A stretch of 64,000 bases of DNA from JAJEFO01 sp965221845 (GTDB lineage: Bacteria > Pseudomonadota > Alphaproteobacteria > Rhodobacterales > Rhodobacteraceae): contig OZ244919.1 in assembly GCA_965221845.1 (NCBI GenBank), positions 3,038,001 through 3,102,000 on the forward strand, given 5' to 3'. Under the pieces are notes generated by a model. The model did no database searches. It was not told the origin of the DNA and saw only the letters and a list, made by a program, of their open reading frames with translations. Positions 7,602 through 16,626 of the stretch are shown piece after piece (position 1 is the stretch's first letter; the number at the start of each line of letters is the position of its first letter). The translations under genes were made by a program, and so were the position numbers.

Positions 7602-8902
7602 CTTCCACTCTGAAGTGCAACATCAGCCAGCGAGGGGCGAAGCCCGAGCGGCGGCGGTCCCTTCACCGGGAGGCGTAGCCAGTCTTCCGGGGCGGTGCAA
7701 GCCCTGCCGGGCGCTGTCCGCGGCCCGCCGGACGCAGGGAGGGCGGAGCCCGACCGGAGGACGGCGGGCCGCGGACAGCGCGCATCTCCCCTCGGAGCCG
7801 CCCCCGGCGGCCCCGGAAGGCCCCCTCAGGGCGGCTGCGCCCGGGCAGGAAGGCCTCGGACGGGGTGAGGTAGCCCAGCGCCTTCCTCGGACGTGCGTCC
7901 GTCCGGTCCTGGACGGCCTTCACGGCCTCGTCCGTCACCTTGCGGAAGTCCGTGCCCTTCGGGAACCACTCCCGCACCAGCCCGTTCACGTGCTCGTCCG
8001 TGCCGCGCTCCCAGGAGTGGCAATGCCGCGCGAAGAAGAACCCCGCGCCCAGCGCCTCGGCCACCCTGGCATGGCCCGCGAACTCCTTGCCGTTGTCCGC
8101 GGTGACCGTGTGCACGGGGAGAGGGCCCGGCATGCCGGTCATGGCCGAGCCGACCGCGTCCGCCGTCTTCCTCTCGACCCTTTCGAGCAGCGTGTGCCTG
8201 GACGCCCTGTCCACCAGGGAGACAAACGCGCCGCCGGTGCCCTTGCCGTTGATTCGTGTCCGCCTCCCGGTCGCCGACCCGTTCCTTCGCCTCCACGACG
8301 TCCGGGCGCTCGGAGATGTCCACCCGGCCCGGGATGCGGCCCCGGCCGGAATGGCGGCCGCCCTTCCAGTTCGGCTTCTTCCCGCGGCGGCGGAGATGCC
8401 GCCAGAGACCGCCGCCGGCCTTCCGGTCGGCGTGGATGCGCTCGTAGATCCACTGACGCCCCGCCATCGGCGCGCCCTCCTTGCGGAGGCGCCCGCTGAC
8501 CTGCTCGGGGCTCCAGCCCTCGGCCAGCCGCTCCTCCGCCATGCGCCACAGCTCCGGCGTCATCTTGCGCGCCACCGACGAGGCCGCGCTGCGGCGCCTG
8601 TCCGACTTGCGCTGGGCCTGCTTGTGGCGGTAGCCGCGCCTGCCGGAGTTGCGCCGCACCTCGCGCCAGACCGTCGTGCGGTCGCGGCCGAGCTGGCGGG
8701 CGATCGCCGGGCCGGAAAGCCCGCTTTTCCTCAGGGCGTGGATCTGGCAGCGTTCCGCATGAGGCCGGTGGCGATGGCCCTCGGGCATGACAGTCTCCTT
8801 GCTTCATCACAGGGACTGTCGTCGCCGCCTGGCCGATTCGCAACATCATGTGTCGCCGAACGACCAGGAACACTGCATCAGGTGTTGCACTTCAGAGTGG
8901 AA
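7602..8902 (-). mobile_element. IS30-family insertion sequence
   Basis: Element of about 1.3 kb bounded by inverted repeats: TTCCACTCTGAAGTGCAACA at the left end and its exact complement at the right end (to about 8902). It contains one frameshifted IS30 transposase on the minus strand. It splits the secreted-protein gene that starts at 7077. The short IS30 target duplication cannot be fixed with certainty because a base at each edge is ambiguous. Confidence 0.88.
7663..8788 (-). pseudogene. IS30-family transposase, one frameshift
   Basis: DDE transposase for IS30. The N-terminal helix-turn-helix reads SGPAIARQLGRDRTTVWREV, followed by SPEQVSGRL and WIYERIHADR. The catalytic core begins GDREADT and then loses frame near 8251-8255. 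The other frame continues NGKGTGGAFVSLVDRASRH, then the second aspartate in TADNGKEFAGH, then SWERGTDEHVNGLVREWFPKG with the glutamate. One extra base at GAATCAAC explains the break. The C-terminus beyond RKALGYLTPSEAF does not end in the usual way. As written it cannot make a full enzyme unless the shift is programmed or is a consensus error. Confidence 0.85.
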
Positions 8903-9012
8903 CGGGGGCAACTACATACGCTGCTCCAGGCGGTGCCCACTTCCTGTTCATGGGCGGCAAGGGCTGCGCGCGGGTCGGGCCGGGAGGCGGATTGCTCGGC
9001 GGCAACCAGTGA
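8902..9012 (+). pseudogene. 3' part of the IS30-interrupted secreted protein
   Basis: Directly after the IS30 right end the frame reads TGATTYAAPGGAHFLFMGGK, then a Gly-rich tail ending GGLLGGNQ and TGA at 9010-9012. The tail is protein-like and can be joined in frame with the upstream part (ending SGTTTP at 7601) when one copy of a short target duplication is removed. It is therefore read as the original C-terminus. Confidence 0.6.
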
Positions 9013-9179
9013 CGCGGCCGGGACAGGCCGCCGCCGGCTGACCTGACCGACCCCTCCCGCGCCGCCCGGGACCCCGCCCGGCCCAGGCCTGCAGGGGGAC
9101 GAACCGCCAGGGGGCCGGGCGGCGCCGCGACCGGCCAGGCCGCGCGGCCTTCGGATCTCCACCGGAAAGTTCCGGACAT

Positions 9180-9669
9180 TCCGAACTGGTCCGTTGCCTG
9201 GCCGAGCGCCCGGTTGCGTTCGTCACGGCCCGCGACGTCGAACTTCCTCGCGATTCGACGCCGCCTTTCGGGATCGTCGGGGGGGGGTGTCTGACGGCGT
9301 GGGCGGCGGGACCAGCGGGATCTCCAGGGACGCGGGCGTTCCGTGCGCCGGGCCGCCTGCAGGGAGCCTGCCGGTCCATTCCGGATGCCCCTTGAGCCAC
9401 CGCATGACGGCTTCGGCGAGGGACGCCTGACAGTTTTTCGCCGGCCTGCAGCCACGGATCCAGTCTTCGCCGAGGTCCCTGAGGGCGGCGCTGATGTTCC
9501 GATGCCTGAACTCGATCGCGCCGTGGGAGCGATCCTGCAGGGCCGGCCTCAATCCCCGTCTGTGCTCGGTCTTGTTGCAGTCCTGTCCCCGAGCGTCCCT
9601 TTCCAGCACCGCGAAGCGGTCCGCGACGATCAGGTCGTTTTCCTCGTCCGTCCATGGCCTTCCCGACAT
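9180..9669 (-). pseudogene. DUF3883-type protein (restriction-like family), N-terminal remnant with poly-C frameshift
   Basis: The ATG at 9669 gives MSGRPWTDEENDLIVADRFA, then NKTEHRRGL, SHGAIEFRHRNISAALRDLG and WIRGCRPAKNCQ, the conserved N-terminal module seen on DUF3883/HNH-type nuclease-like proteins. About 125 codons in, a run of nine C residues (plus-strand G run 9279-9287) shifts the frame. The other frame continues with RIARKFDVAGRDERNRALGQA, another family hallmark. A run of eight (or eleven) C residues would rejoin the two. Homology stops near 9180, so the C-terminal DUF3883 domain is missing. The family is often found near restriction or defence genes. Confidence 0.75.
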
Positions 9670-10053
9670 GCCCCCGGGCTGTCGGCGATCGGACGGGCTG
9701 TCACCGGCATCCGGGAGGGCGTCTGCGCTTCGCGGGCTGCGCACGTTCCCGCCGTCCAGGAGGCCCTGGTCCGCATGACGCAGCCCTCCTTCACGGACGT
9801 GCCGCCCGGGCCTGCCCTCAAGAGGATCCATGGCTGGGACGCGCGGACAGGGCGCGATCGCGTGACTGCCTTGAGCGGCTGCCCGGCACGGGTTCGGCGT
9901 GCCGAGCCGTGGGCTTCCGCTCGATGCGAAGCCACGAGAAACCGGGCAAAGGGTCCGGAGGGCGAATTCGGCGCCCTTTGGCAATCGACTTGCGGTTCGG
10001 AGCGGCCAATGCCATCTGCGCCGTGACGAAACCCGTGGGGATCCCGAGTCCGA
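9670..10053. other. no gene seen (384 bases)
   Basis: Open frames here are GC-driven shadows. I see no domain, RNA or IS end. It probably holds the promoter of the FAA hydrolase gene and the start region of the decayed DUF3883-type gene. Confidence 0.5.
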
Positions 10054-10740
10054 ATGCCGCAGTTTGCGATCGAAGTCCCGCCGACAGTGGCCCTGCCGAT
10101 AGCTGGGAACGTCGCTCTCTTCCCTGTCCGCCGGGTCTACTGCATAGGCCGCAACTACGCCGATCACGCCATCGAGATGGGGCACGACCCTGACCGCGAG
10201 CCGCCGTTCTTCTTCCAGAAGAATCCCGGCAATCTGACGACTTCCGGAACCTTCCCGTACCCGCCTCGGAGCGAGGACGTCCATCACGAGGTCGAGGTCG
10301 CCGTGATGCTGAAGTCCGGCGGCGCCGGCATCGCGGCCGGCGACGCGCTGGACCACGTGTTCGGATACGCCCTGTCGCTGGACATGACGCGGCGCGACCT
10401 GCAGGGCGTCCAGAAGAGGATGGGACGGCCGTGGGAGGTCGGCAAGGCGTTCGAGCACTCGGCGCCGACTGGCCCGGTCCATCCCGTGTCCGAGGTCGGC
10501 CATCCCTGCAAGGGCCGCATCGCGCTGGCGGTGAACGGCGAGATCCGGCAGGAGGGCGACATGGACCAGATGATCTGGAAGGTGCCGGAGGTGATCGCCT
10601 GCCTGTCGGGGTATTTCGAGCTGGCGCCGGGCGACGTCATCCTCTCGGGAACGCCGGCCGGCGTCGGCCCCGTGGAAAGGGGCGACACCATGGTCGCGGA
10701 GGCCGACGGGCTCGGCAGCATGACGGTGTCCGTGGTGTAG
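10054..10740 (+). CDS. fumarylacetoacetate hydrolase (FAH) family protein, fumarylpyruvate-hydrolase-like
   Basis: Cytosolic metal-dependent C-C hydrolase of 228 residues, the short FAH form used on fumarylpyruvate or acylpyruvates. The motif VYCIGRNYADHAIEMG opens the core. The metal site is seen in the acidic pair of HHEVEVAVML and in the following strand, and the C-terminus has the family signature GDVILSGTPAGVGPV. It is followed by a dapA-family gene 233 bases on, so the two may act in one catabolic path that yields pyruvate. The exact substrate cannot be named. Confidence 0.93.
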   Translation: MPQFAIEVPPTVALPIAGNVALFPVRRVYCIGRNYADHAIEMGHDPDREPPFFFQKNPGNLTTSGTFPYPPRSEDVHHEVEVAVMLKSGGAGIAAGDALDHVFGYALSLDMTRRDLQGVQKRMGRPWEVGKAFEHSAPTGPVHPVSEVGHPCKGRIALAVNGEIRQEGDMDQMIWKVPEVIACLSGYFELAPGDVILSGTPAGVGPVERGDTMVAEADGLGSMTVSVV

Positions 10741-10747
10741 AGAAATC

Positions 10748-10764
10748 GGCCACGGAAAGTGGCC
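10748..10764. terminator. possible hairpin after FAA hydrolase
   Basis: Six-base arms GGCCAC/GTGGCC with a five-base loop, seven bases after the stop. There is no T-run, so intrinsic termination is only possible. Confidence 0.35.
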
Positions 10765-10973
10765 TGCAGATACGCTACATGCGGGATTCTCCCTCTCGCA
10801 TGCGCCTTTCCTTACAGCAGGTTGGGCGATGTAGCAAACGGCGGTTGACGGTCCGGATGCCTTGAAGGAGCCGCCCTGCACGGTGTTGCCGACCGCTTGA
10901 CCGTCGTCATCTTGAGCCTTTACGAGCGTCGGCATCCAGGCAAACGGTATGCTCTGAAGGACGAAGCCGGAAA

Positions 10974-11206
10974 ATGCCGATGCGGGGAGTGATCGCTGCG
11001 GTTCCGACGCCATTTGGAAAGGATCTGCGCCCCAGAAGGAAGCCGTTCATCGAGCATTGCCGATGGGCGCTCAGCCACGGCTGCGACGGCCTGAACGTCC
11101 TCGGAACGACCGGCAAGGCGAATTCGCTTGATGCAGCCGCGCGGCTCGACGTGATGGAATGGGCGGCGGGCGCACTGCCAAGGGAGGCCCTGATGGTTGG
11201 CACAGG
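10974..11206 (+). pseudogene. dapA/KDG-aldolase family lyase, 5' part, split by IS66
   Basis: The first 78 residues of a dihydrodipicolinate-synthase superfamily aldolase: GVIAAVPTPFGKDL, then DGLNVLGTTGKANSL, then LMVGTG at the IS66 edge. The rest continues after the element at 13434. Removing the IS and one copy of the 8-base duplication GGCACAGG restores VGTGTSSLSE and a 290-residue protein, the normal length. Without the insertion it would make a Schiff-base lyase or dehydratase for a 2-keto acid. Insertion must abolish function. Confidence 0.92.
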
Positions 11207-11262
11207 GTAACTGCTCACCCCCTGACTGAGCATGGTGTTTTTGTGATGGCTGCGGGTTTGCG

Positions 11263-11977
11263 TTGACAGCGCAGCCGGATCGGCCTGTCGGTGCCCATCG
11301 TTGGCGACGGGGGCTGCCGGTGGGCTATTTTGGATCCAAGGCGACGGGCGGGCTGTGCCAGACGCTTCCGGGGCTCCAGCCCCCGCACGATCCCTGCATT
11401 GAGAGTCATCTCGGCGGCGGCGCGCTGATGCGGCGCAAGGCGCCGGCGCTGCGTCCGGTCGGCGTCGACCTGGACCGGCGCGCGCCCGGCGGGTTCGCGT
11501 GCGCCTGCCCGGCGGAGCCGGTCCACGGCTGCGCCCGCGCGTTCCTGGCCGGCTTCCCGTTCCGGGGCACGGAGCTGGCCTGCAGCGACCCGCCGCACCT
11601 GCGGGCGACCCGCCTGTCGGACCGGCGCTGCCGCCACGACCACGCCGAGGCCGGCCACGCGGCCCTCCTCGAGCTGCCCGGGGGCTGCCCTGCCAGGTGA
11701 TGGTGTCGGGCCATCCCTCGGCGCTCTGCGACGGGATGCCTGGGGCTGGCGCCGCGTCGCCTGGCAGGTGACGACCCGGGCCCGGGCGCGCGCCGAGGTG
11801 GCGTGGCCCGACTTCACGCCCGGCAAGGCGCACGGGGTCGGCCACGCCGGGCGGAACGCGACCGACCGCCAGCGCATCGGGCGCAAGGCCGCCCGCCGGG
11901 CCGAGGGCTGCCGGAGGATGCCGCCGGCCGGGCGCCAGGCGGCGGTCTCGGCGATCATGGCCGTGGAGGCGGAGTGA
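11263..11977 (+). pseudogene. D12-class DNA adenine methylase-like gene, IS66 passenger
   Basis: The frame opens at a TTG and shows the AdoMet-binding motif VGYFGSKATG, then YIETHLGGGA-like CIESHLGGGALMRRKAP, then the catalytic motif region reading SDPPHLRATRLSDRR. The usual DPPY is DPPH here. Two shifts, near 11690 and near 11750, move the frame to GLPCQVMVSGHPSALCDG and then to the tail FTPGKAHGVGHAGRN..TDRQRI..KAARRAE. The stop overlaps the transposase ATG at 11977. It was an N6-adenine methyltransferase of Dam type. With the Tyr-to-His change and two shifts it is very likely inactive. Confidence 0.75.
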
Positions 11978-13405
11978 TGGCGGCGGTGAACGCCGCCTCG
12001 CTGCGCGACGAGTTCGAGGCCGCGAAGGCCGGCATCGCGGCACTGCGCAGGGACGCCGTGATCGGCGCCCTGATCACCCTTCCGGGCATCCTGGTCGCCG
12101 TCCTGCCGGAAATGGCGACCCGCAAGAGCGACCGCAACTCCGGCCTGCCGCCGTCGCAGACGCCGAAGGACGAAACGGCACGGCGTGCCTCCGGAAGCGG
12201 CGGCAAGGGGACGCCCGGGAACGGGCAGGCCGGCGCCAACCTGCGCAGGACCACCGTCGGGGAGACGGTCACGGTCGAGGCCTGCGGCGCCGATCTCCCG
12301 GATGTCGACCCCGCCGGCCGGGAGCGCCGCGTCCTGCATGACATCGTCTTCGAGGCCGTGGAGCGCCGCGTGGACGCCGAGGTCAAGGAATGTCCCGCGT
12401 GCCGGGCCCGGACCAGGGGGCGGTTCCCCGACGCCATGCCCGGCCCGCTGCAGCATGGCGCCGGCCTGCAGGCCTCGCCGTCAGCCTGCTCGTCGCCCAC
12501 ATGCTCTCGCTGCGCCGGGCGACCGCCCTGGTGCGGGCCATCCCGGGCCTCAACCTCTCCGAGGCCACCTGCCTGGGCTGCGTCCGGCGCCTTCACGACG
12601 CGCCCGGACCGTGGGAGGAGGCCGCCGTCGCGCGGCTGCCGGAAGCCCCGGCCCTGCACGCCGACGAGACCGGCTTCCGGATCGGCGGCAGGACCCGGCG
12701 GCTCCATGTGCTGAGCGACGGAGGCCCGGCCTTGAGGTTCCTGCACCGCAGGCGCGGCAGGGAGGCCGTCGAGGAAACCGGCGTCATCCCGCGCTACGCC
12801 GGCACGCCGGTCCATGACTGCTGGAAGGCCTGCCTGGCCTGCACCGGCTGCAGGCACCAGCTCTGCGGCTCGCACCTCCTTCGCGAGCCGGCCTTCATCG
12901 TCGACTCCAACGGCCTGCGCCGGGCCCGCCTGATGAAGAAGCTGCTCCGCCGGGCATGCCGCCGGGTCAGCACAAGCCCCGCCAGGACCCTGGCCGAAGA
13001 TCTCCGAGGGACCGTGCGCGCGCGGCATCGCGCCATCCTCGAGCACGGGCTCGGGGAACTGCCCGGGATCCCGCCACGCCCCAAGGGCGGACGCGGCAGG
13101 ATCGCGAAGTCCGACGCGCACGACCTGTGCATGAACGCCTCGTCAGGCACGAGGACTCCGTCCTGCGCTTCATGAGCGACCCGCACGCCGGCTTCACCGA
13201 CAACGCTGGCGAGCAGGAGATCCGCATGGCAAAGGTCAGGCCCAAGGTGTCCGGGTGCTTCCGCACCCGGTTCCACGCCGAAGCATGGCGCCGCATCTCA
13301 AGCTGCCTGATCTCCATGGCCGCACAGGGCTGCAATCCCCTTGTCGCCATCCAGATCGCGCGCGCCGGAGACGCCGCCAGCATGATCGGAGAGCACGACG
13401 CCTGA
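11977..13405 (+). pseudogene. IS66 transposase (TnpC type), frameshifted
   Basis: Order of motifs: N-terminal RKSDRNSGLPPSQTPKDE, zinc-binding stretch CPACRARTRGRFPDAMPGP, then after a shift near 12480 SLLVAHMLSLRRATALV, LHADETGF with the first aspartate, VHDCWKACLACTGCRHQLCG, LRFLHRRRGREA, and after a second shift near 13130 RHEDSVLRFMSDP, FTDNAGEQEIRM with the glutamate, and VSGCFRTRFHAEAW. Two frameshifts break what is otherwise a complete enzyme of about 475 residues. The start ATG is coupled to the methylase-like gene by a TGATG overlap. Confidence 0.88.
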
Positions 13406-13433
13406 ACCGCCCCCACAGGGGGTGAGCAGTTAC

Positions 13434-14081
13434 GGCACAGGAACCTCTTCGCTGTCCGAAACCGTCGCGCTCACGGCCCGGGCGGACGATCTGGGATATC
13501 GCGTCGCCCTGGTCCTGCCGCCGTACTACAAGCCGGCGGGCGAGGACGGTCTTGCCGTATGGTATGCAGGGCTGCATGACGCTTTGGGAAGCCGAGGCAT
13601 CGCGATCCATTTCTACAACTTCCCGCAGATGACGGGGATCGACATCCCGGTCGGCCTGATCGCACGCCTTGCGGCCCATGCGCCTGCACGCTTCACTGGG
13701 ATCAAGGACTCGTCGGGCGACCTGGATTACTGTCGCGTCGTCGTTGCTGCCGCTCCCGGGCTCAGGGTGTTTCCGAGCGCGGAAACCGCGCTCGGAACCG
13801 CCGAGGTGGACGGCTTCGCGGGCTGCATCTCCGCAAGCGTGAACGTGACCGAGGGAATCGCAGGCCGGATATGGGCGGCACGCGCCGATCCTCCCAGCGA
13901 CCTCGTGGCCGAGGTCGCGAGGCAGCGACGCCTGTTGGCGGGCCCGGACCTGATCGCCGGCGTCAAGCGCCTTGTCGCCATCCGGACCGCGAACGCGGAC
14001 TGGCGGCGGGTCCTGCCGCCCCTCCTTCCCCTCGGCGAGGCCGAGGGGCGAAGGCTCGACGAGGCCCTCGCGCCGGGCTGA
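13434..14081 (+). pseudogene. dapA/KDG-aldolase family lyase, 3' part, split by IS66
   Basis: Continuation of the gene at 10974 after the IS66. It reads TSSLSETVALTARADDLGYR, then the catalytic tyrosine region IHFYNFPQMTGIDIP, then the Schiff-base lysine in FTGIKDSSGDLDY, and the family tail. No further frameshift is seen, so the break is the insertion alone. It could be translated from an internal start but would lack the N-terminal strands of the barrel. Confidence 0.92.
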
Positions 14082-14258
14082 ACGTGGCTGCCTGCCCCGT
14101 CCTGCGCAACCGTGCAGGATTCGGCCAGGCCGACAGCCGACCCCTTGGACGGGTCATGATCTCTGCATGGCGGATCACGGCTTCTCCGGTGCAGCGGCAT
14201 CAAGCGTCGTTCTCGAACCGGGTCCGCAGACGATTCGCCCGTTGGCGGAATTCGCGGA

Positions 14259-15495
14259 AAGGCTTATCCCTTTGACCAAGGCATGTCCACATTTTGTGTC
14301 CGGCGGGGGTTGACGATCCGTTCCGTTCGCCTTGTGTTCTCCCCATGGCATCGCGATGGAAACACGACCGGCCCATGTCCCGCCAGGAGTTCGAGGAGCT
14401 CTTCCCGGACGACGACGCCTGCGCCGGGCACCTGGCCAGGCTGCGCCGGGGCGTCGGCTTCCGGTGTCCGGCCTGCGGCGGCGCGAAAGGCTGGCAGCCG
14501 AGGGGGAGCGCCGCCTCCACGAGTGCGCGGGGTGCGGACGCCAGGCCCCGGTGACGGCGGGCACGGTGACGCACCGCAGCCACCTGCCGCCGGGACCTGG
14601 TTCCTCGCGGCCCACATCGTGGCGACGCATTCCAACGGCATCTCCGCGCTTCAGCTCCAGGCGCGGCCGGGGATCGGGAGCTGCAAGTCAGCGTGGCTGC
14701 TGCTGCACAGGCTGCGCCGGGCCATGGCCGGCCCGGACCGGAGCCCGGCTCGCAGGGGATCGCGGAGGTGGACGAGACGTCCGTGCCCTGCCGCGACGGC
14801 GGCGGCGCGGAAACGGACGGGGCGAAGGGCGTGGCCGGCAGGGGCCGCGGCGCCGACGGCAGGATCCTCCTGGCCGGCGCCGTGGATCTGTCGGAGGACG
14901 GGGCGCCGCGCCGCATCCGGCTGGAGGCCGTGGAAAGCCACGCCTCCGAAGCGCTCCGCGGCTTCATCTCCGGGGCCGTCGCGCCGGGCGCGCGGGTCGT
15001 CACCGACGGCTGGAGCGGCTGCGCCGGCCTGCCGGAGATCCCGCGGGAGGAAAGGGTGGTCGGCGGCCGCAGGGCGCACGAGGTCCTGACCCGGGTCCAC
15101 CGGGCGTTCTCCAGCCTCAAGCGCCGGGCCATGGGCGTGCATCACGGCCTGCGCCGCAGGCATGTCCAGAGATGCCTGGACGATTTCGTCTTCCGATGGA
15201 ACCGCCGCCGCCACAGGCGGACGTCCCTCGACAGCCTCCTCGGCATCGGCCCGGGGCTGCCGCCCGCAACGTGTCACGACATCGTCGGGGGACGCGCCTG
15301 GCGCGGCCGGATCCCGCGCCCGGATTCCGCCACGGCACCGGCGGGCGCACACGCGCACCCGCGCACCACCCGAATCCCCGCTTTCCGGCACCGTCCGGGC
15401 CGCCGCGCGGCGCCGCCACGCGGATTCCGCCGGGGATCCGGCGACCGGCCGCAGGCACAGCATCTTGCGGTGCCGTAGTCAAAGGGATAAGCCTT
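14259..15495 (+). mobile_element. IS1595-family element
   Basis: Element of 1,237 bases with inverted repeats AAGGCTTATCCCTTTGAC and complement, flanked by perfect 8-base duplications TTCGCGGA (14251-14258 and 15496-15503). The 8-base duplication fits IS1595. Its single transposase is broken in several places. It sits in DNA where I recognise no host gene. Confidence 0.93.
14345..15478 (+). pseudogene. IS1595 transposase (ISXO2-like), multiple frameshifts
   Basis: N-terminal zinc-ribbon part FRCPACGGAKGWQPRG, then in another frame HECAGCGRQAPVTAGTV, then FLAAHIVATHSNGISALQLQ, then the catalytic core IAEVDETSVPCRDGG, LLAGAVDLS, ARVVTDGWSGC, RVHRAFSSLKRRAMGVHHGL and FVFRWNRRRHR. At least three frame changes are needed to read it through, near 14510, 14600 and 14750. 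As it stands it is inactive, although the element ends are perfect. Confidence 0.87.
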
Positions 15496-15503
15496 TTCGC
15501 GGA

Positions 15504-16068
15504 AATGCGTCCCGCAGGCAGCGGTCTTTCCGCCACCTTCGCGCCCGCGGCGCTTCTTGCAGGGATTTCCCGTGCGGCAAGGCGCCCCTGAGAGCGCGAG
15601 ATGGCGGGCCACGGCAGGCTGTTTGACGGCAAGGGCCCGCTCGCGACGCGCGTCGTGCTCGCACTCGCCGGTGATCCGCGTCATCCGGGGGGGGGCGTCG
15701 CGCCCCGGCAGATGACTGGATCCTCGCCCGCCTGTCGCCGCCGCCAACGGCGCCGGCATGTGGGTCCTCGCCTCGCCGACATTCACCTGCCGTTATTGTT
15801 CTCCGCTCCCTGCCACGCTTCATGTCCGGAATCGCCGCCGCGGCGCCAGCCTTCCGCCCGGCCGGGGCAAGAATGCTCCGGCACCGGCCCGGTCACGCGC
15901 TTGATGCGTTGCCCGTCCGCGTCGTCTCCGGACGGAATGCTCGGTCATCGGCGTCCGGCTTCATCTCGCCCATCAGGGCCGCGAGGGCGCTCCTCGCCGC
16001 CCTGCGCCGGAAGCTGCCCGCGGCCCGGCCAAGCCAGGGAAGGCATGCGCGGAAGTTTCGCCCATGGC
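15504..16068. other. no gene seen (565 bases); holds a G9 run
   Basis: No frame here gives a recognisable protein. A run of nine G residues lies at 15687-15695. It may be decayed coding DNA, since the IS1595 insertion and homopolymer resemble neighbouring broken loci, but I cannot support a gene. Confidence 0.45.
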
Positions 16069-16626
16069 CTACGTCACGTATCGGTAGGATGTCTCCACGG
16101 CATGCAGGAACGACGCCGCGGAGGAGCGCGCCGACAGCAGAAGGAACGCGTCATCCCTTGTGCGGATCGCGATCGCGCCCATGTGCTCCATGACCGTCCG
16201 GCCAGATCCGCCGGTCTCGAAGGCCCTCAGGTCGAGATGGCAGATCCGTTCCATCGCCAAGAGCGTGTCGGGGCCGGCGATCTCCAGCACGATCCATGCA
16301 TCTGTCTGATCGGTCGTGTAGCCCGTCGCGCCCAGCCGTTGCTGCACGACCGCGCGTGCGTCAGGGGCCGCGCAGGGAAAGACGATCATCATCTGGTCGG
16401 GTGACGTTCGAATTGCCCGGATCTCGCCGCTGAGTGACGAGCGCTCCGGTTCGGGCATGTCCAGGGACCAGCCATTCCTGAGCGCCTCTGCCAGCGCGTC
16501 CTCGCCGCCCAGGGGCGTCGCGATCGAGACAATGGCAAGGTCGTCGCGCTCAACGACGCGATTGCCTGCAATTTCCAGTGTCGCGCCGCCAAGGGCGGGC
16601 GTCGCTGCAAGGACCATCTCATCCAC
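16069..16626 (-). CDS. soxG: sarcosine oxidase subunit gamma
   Basis: Small subunit of heterotetrameric sarcosine oxidase (185 residues; family 180-210), the structural partner of the alpha and beta subunits. It shows the family's GcvT-like fold segments, with RHLDLR-type ICHLDLRAFETGGSGRT and the tail SFLHAVETSYRYV. The ATG at 16626 overlaps the end of soxA by eight bases, so the two are translationally coupled. It is the last gene of the B-D-A-G operon, which takes sarcosine to glycine and 5,10-methylene-tetrahydrofolate. Confidence 0.92.
   Translation of the reverse strand: MDEMVLAATPALGGATLEIAGNRVVERDDLAIVSIATPLGGEDALAEALRNGWSLDMPEPERSSLSGEIRAIRTSPDQMMIVFPCAAPDARAVVQQRLGATGYTTDQTDAWIVLEIAGPDTLLAMERICHLDLRAFETGGSGRTVMEHMGAIAIRTRDDAFLLLSARSSAASFLHAVETSYRYVT

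Larger units (their letters stand above)
11207..13433 (+). mobile_element. IS66-family element with methylase-like passenger
   Basis: Element of 2,227 bases bounded by inverted repeats GTAACTGCTCACCCCCTG and its complement. It is flanked by perfect 8-base duplications GGCACAGG (11199-11206 and 13434-13441), which is the IS66 hallmark. It carries a decayed DNA adenine methylase-like gene that overlaps a decayed TnpC-type transposase gene as TGATG. No TnpA/TnpB accessory genes are seen. The perfect duplication shows a recent insertion, while both internal genes have frameshifts. Confidence 0.95.

Noticed and set aside
10748..10764. Firm terminator after the FAH hydrolase
   Set aside because: The hairpin is short and has no T-run, so it is kept only as a low-confidence feature.
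9223..11013. One 596-residue minus-strand ORF
   Set aside because: The upstream two thirds are antisense to the FAH hydrolase gene; only the last 148 codons (from 9669) show a real family.
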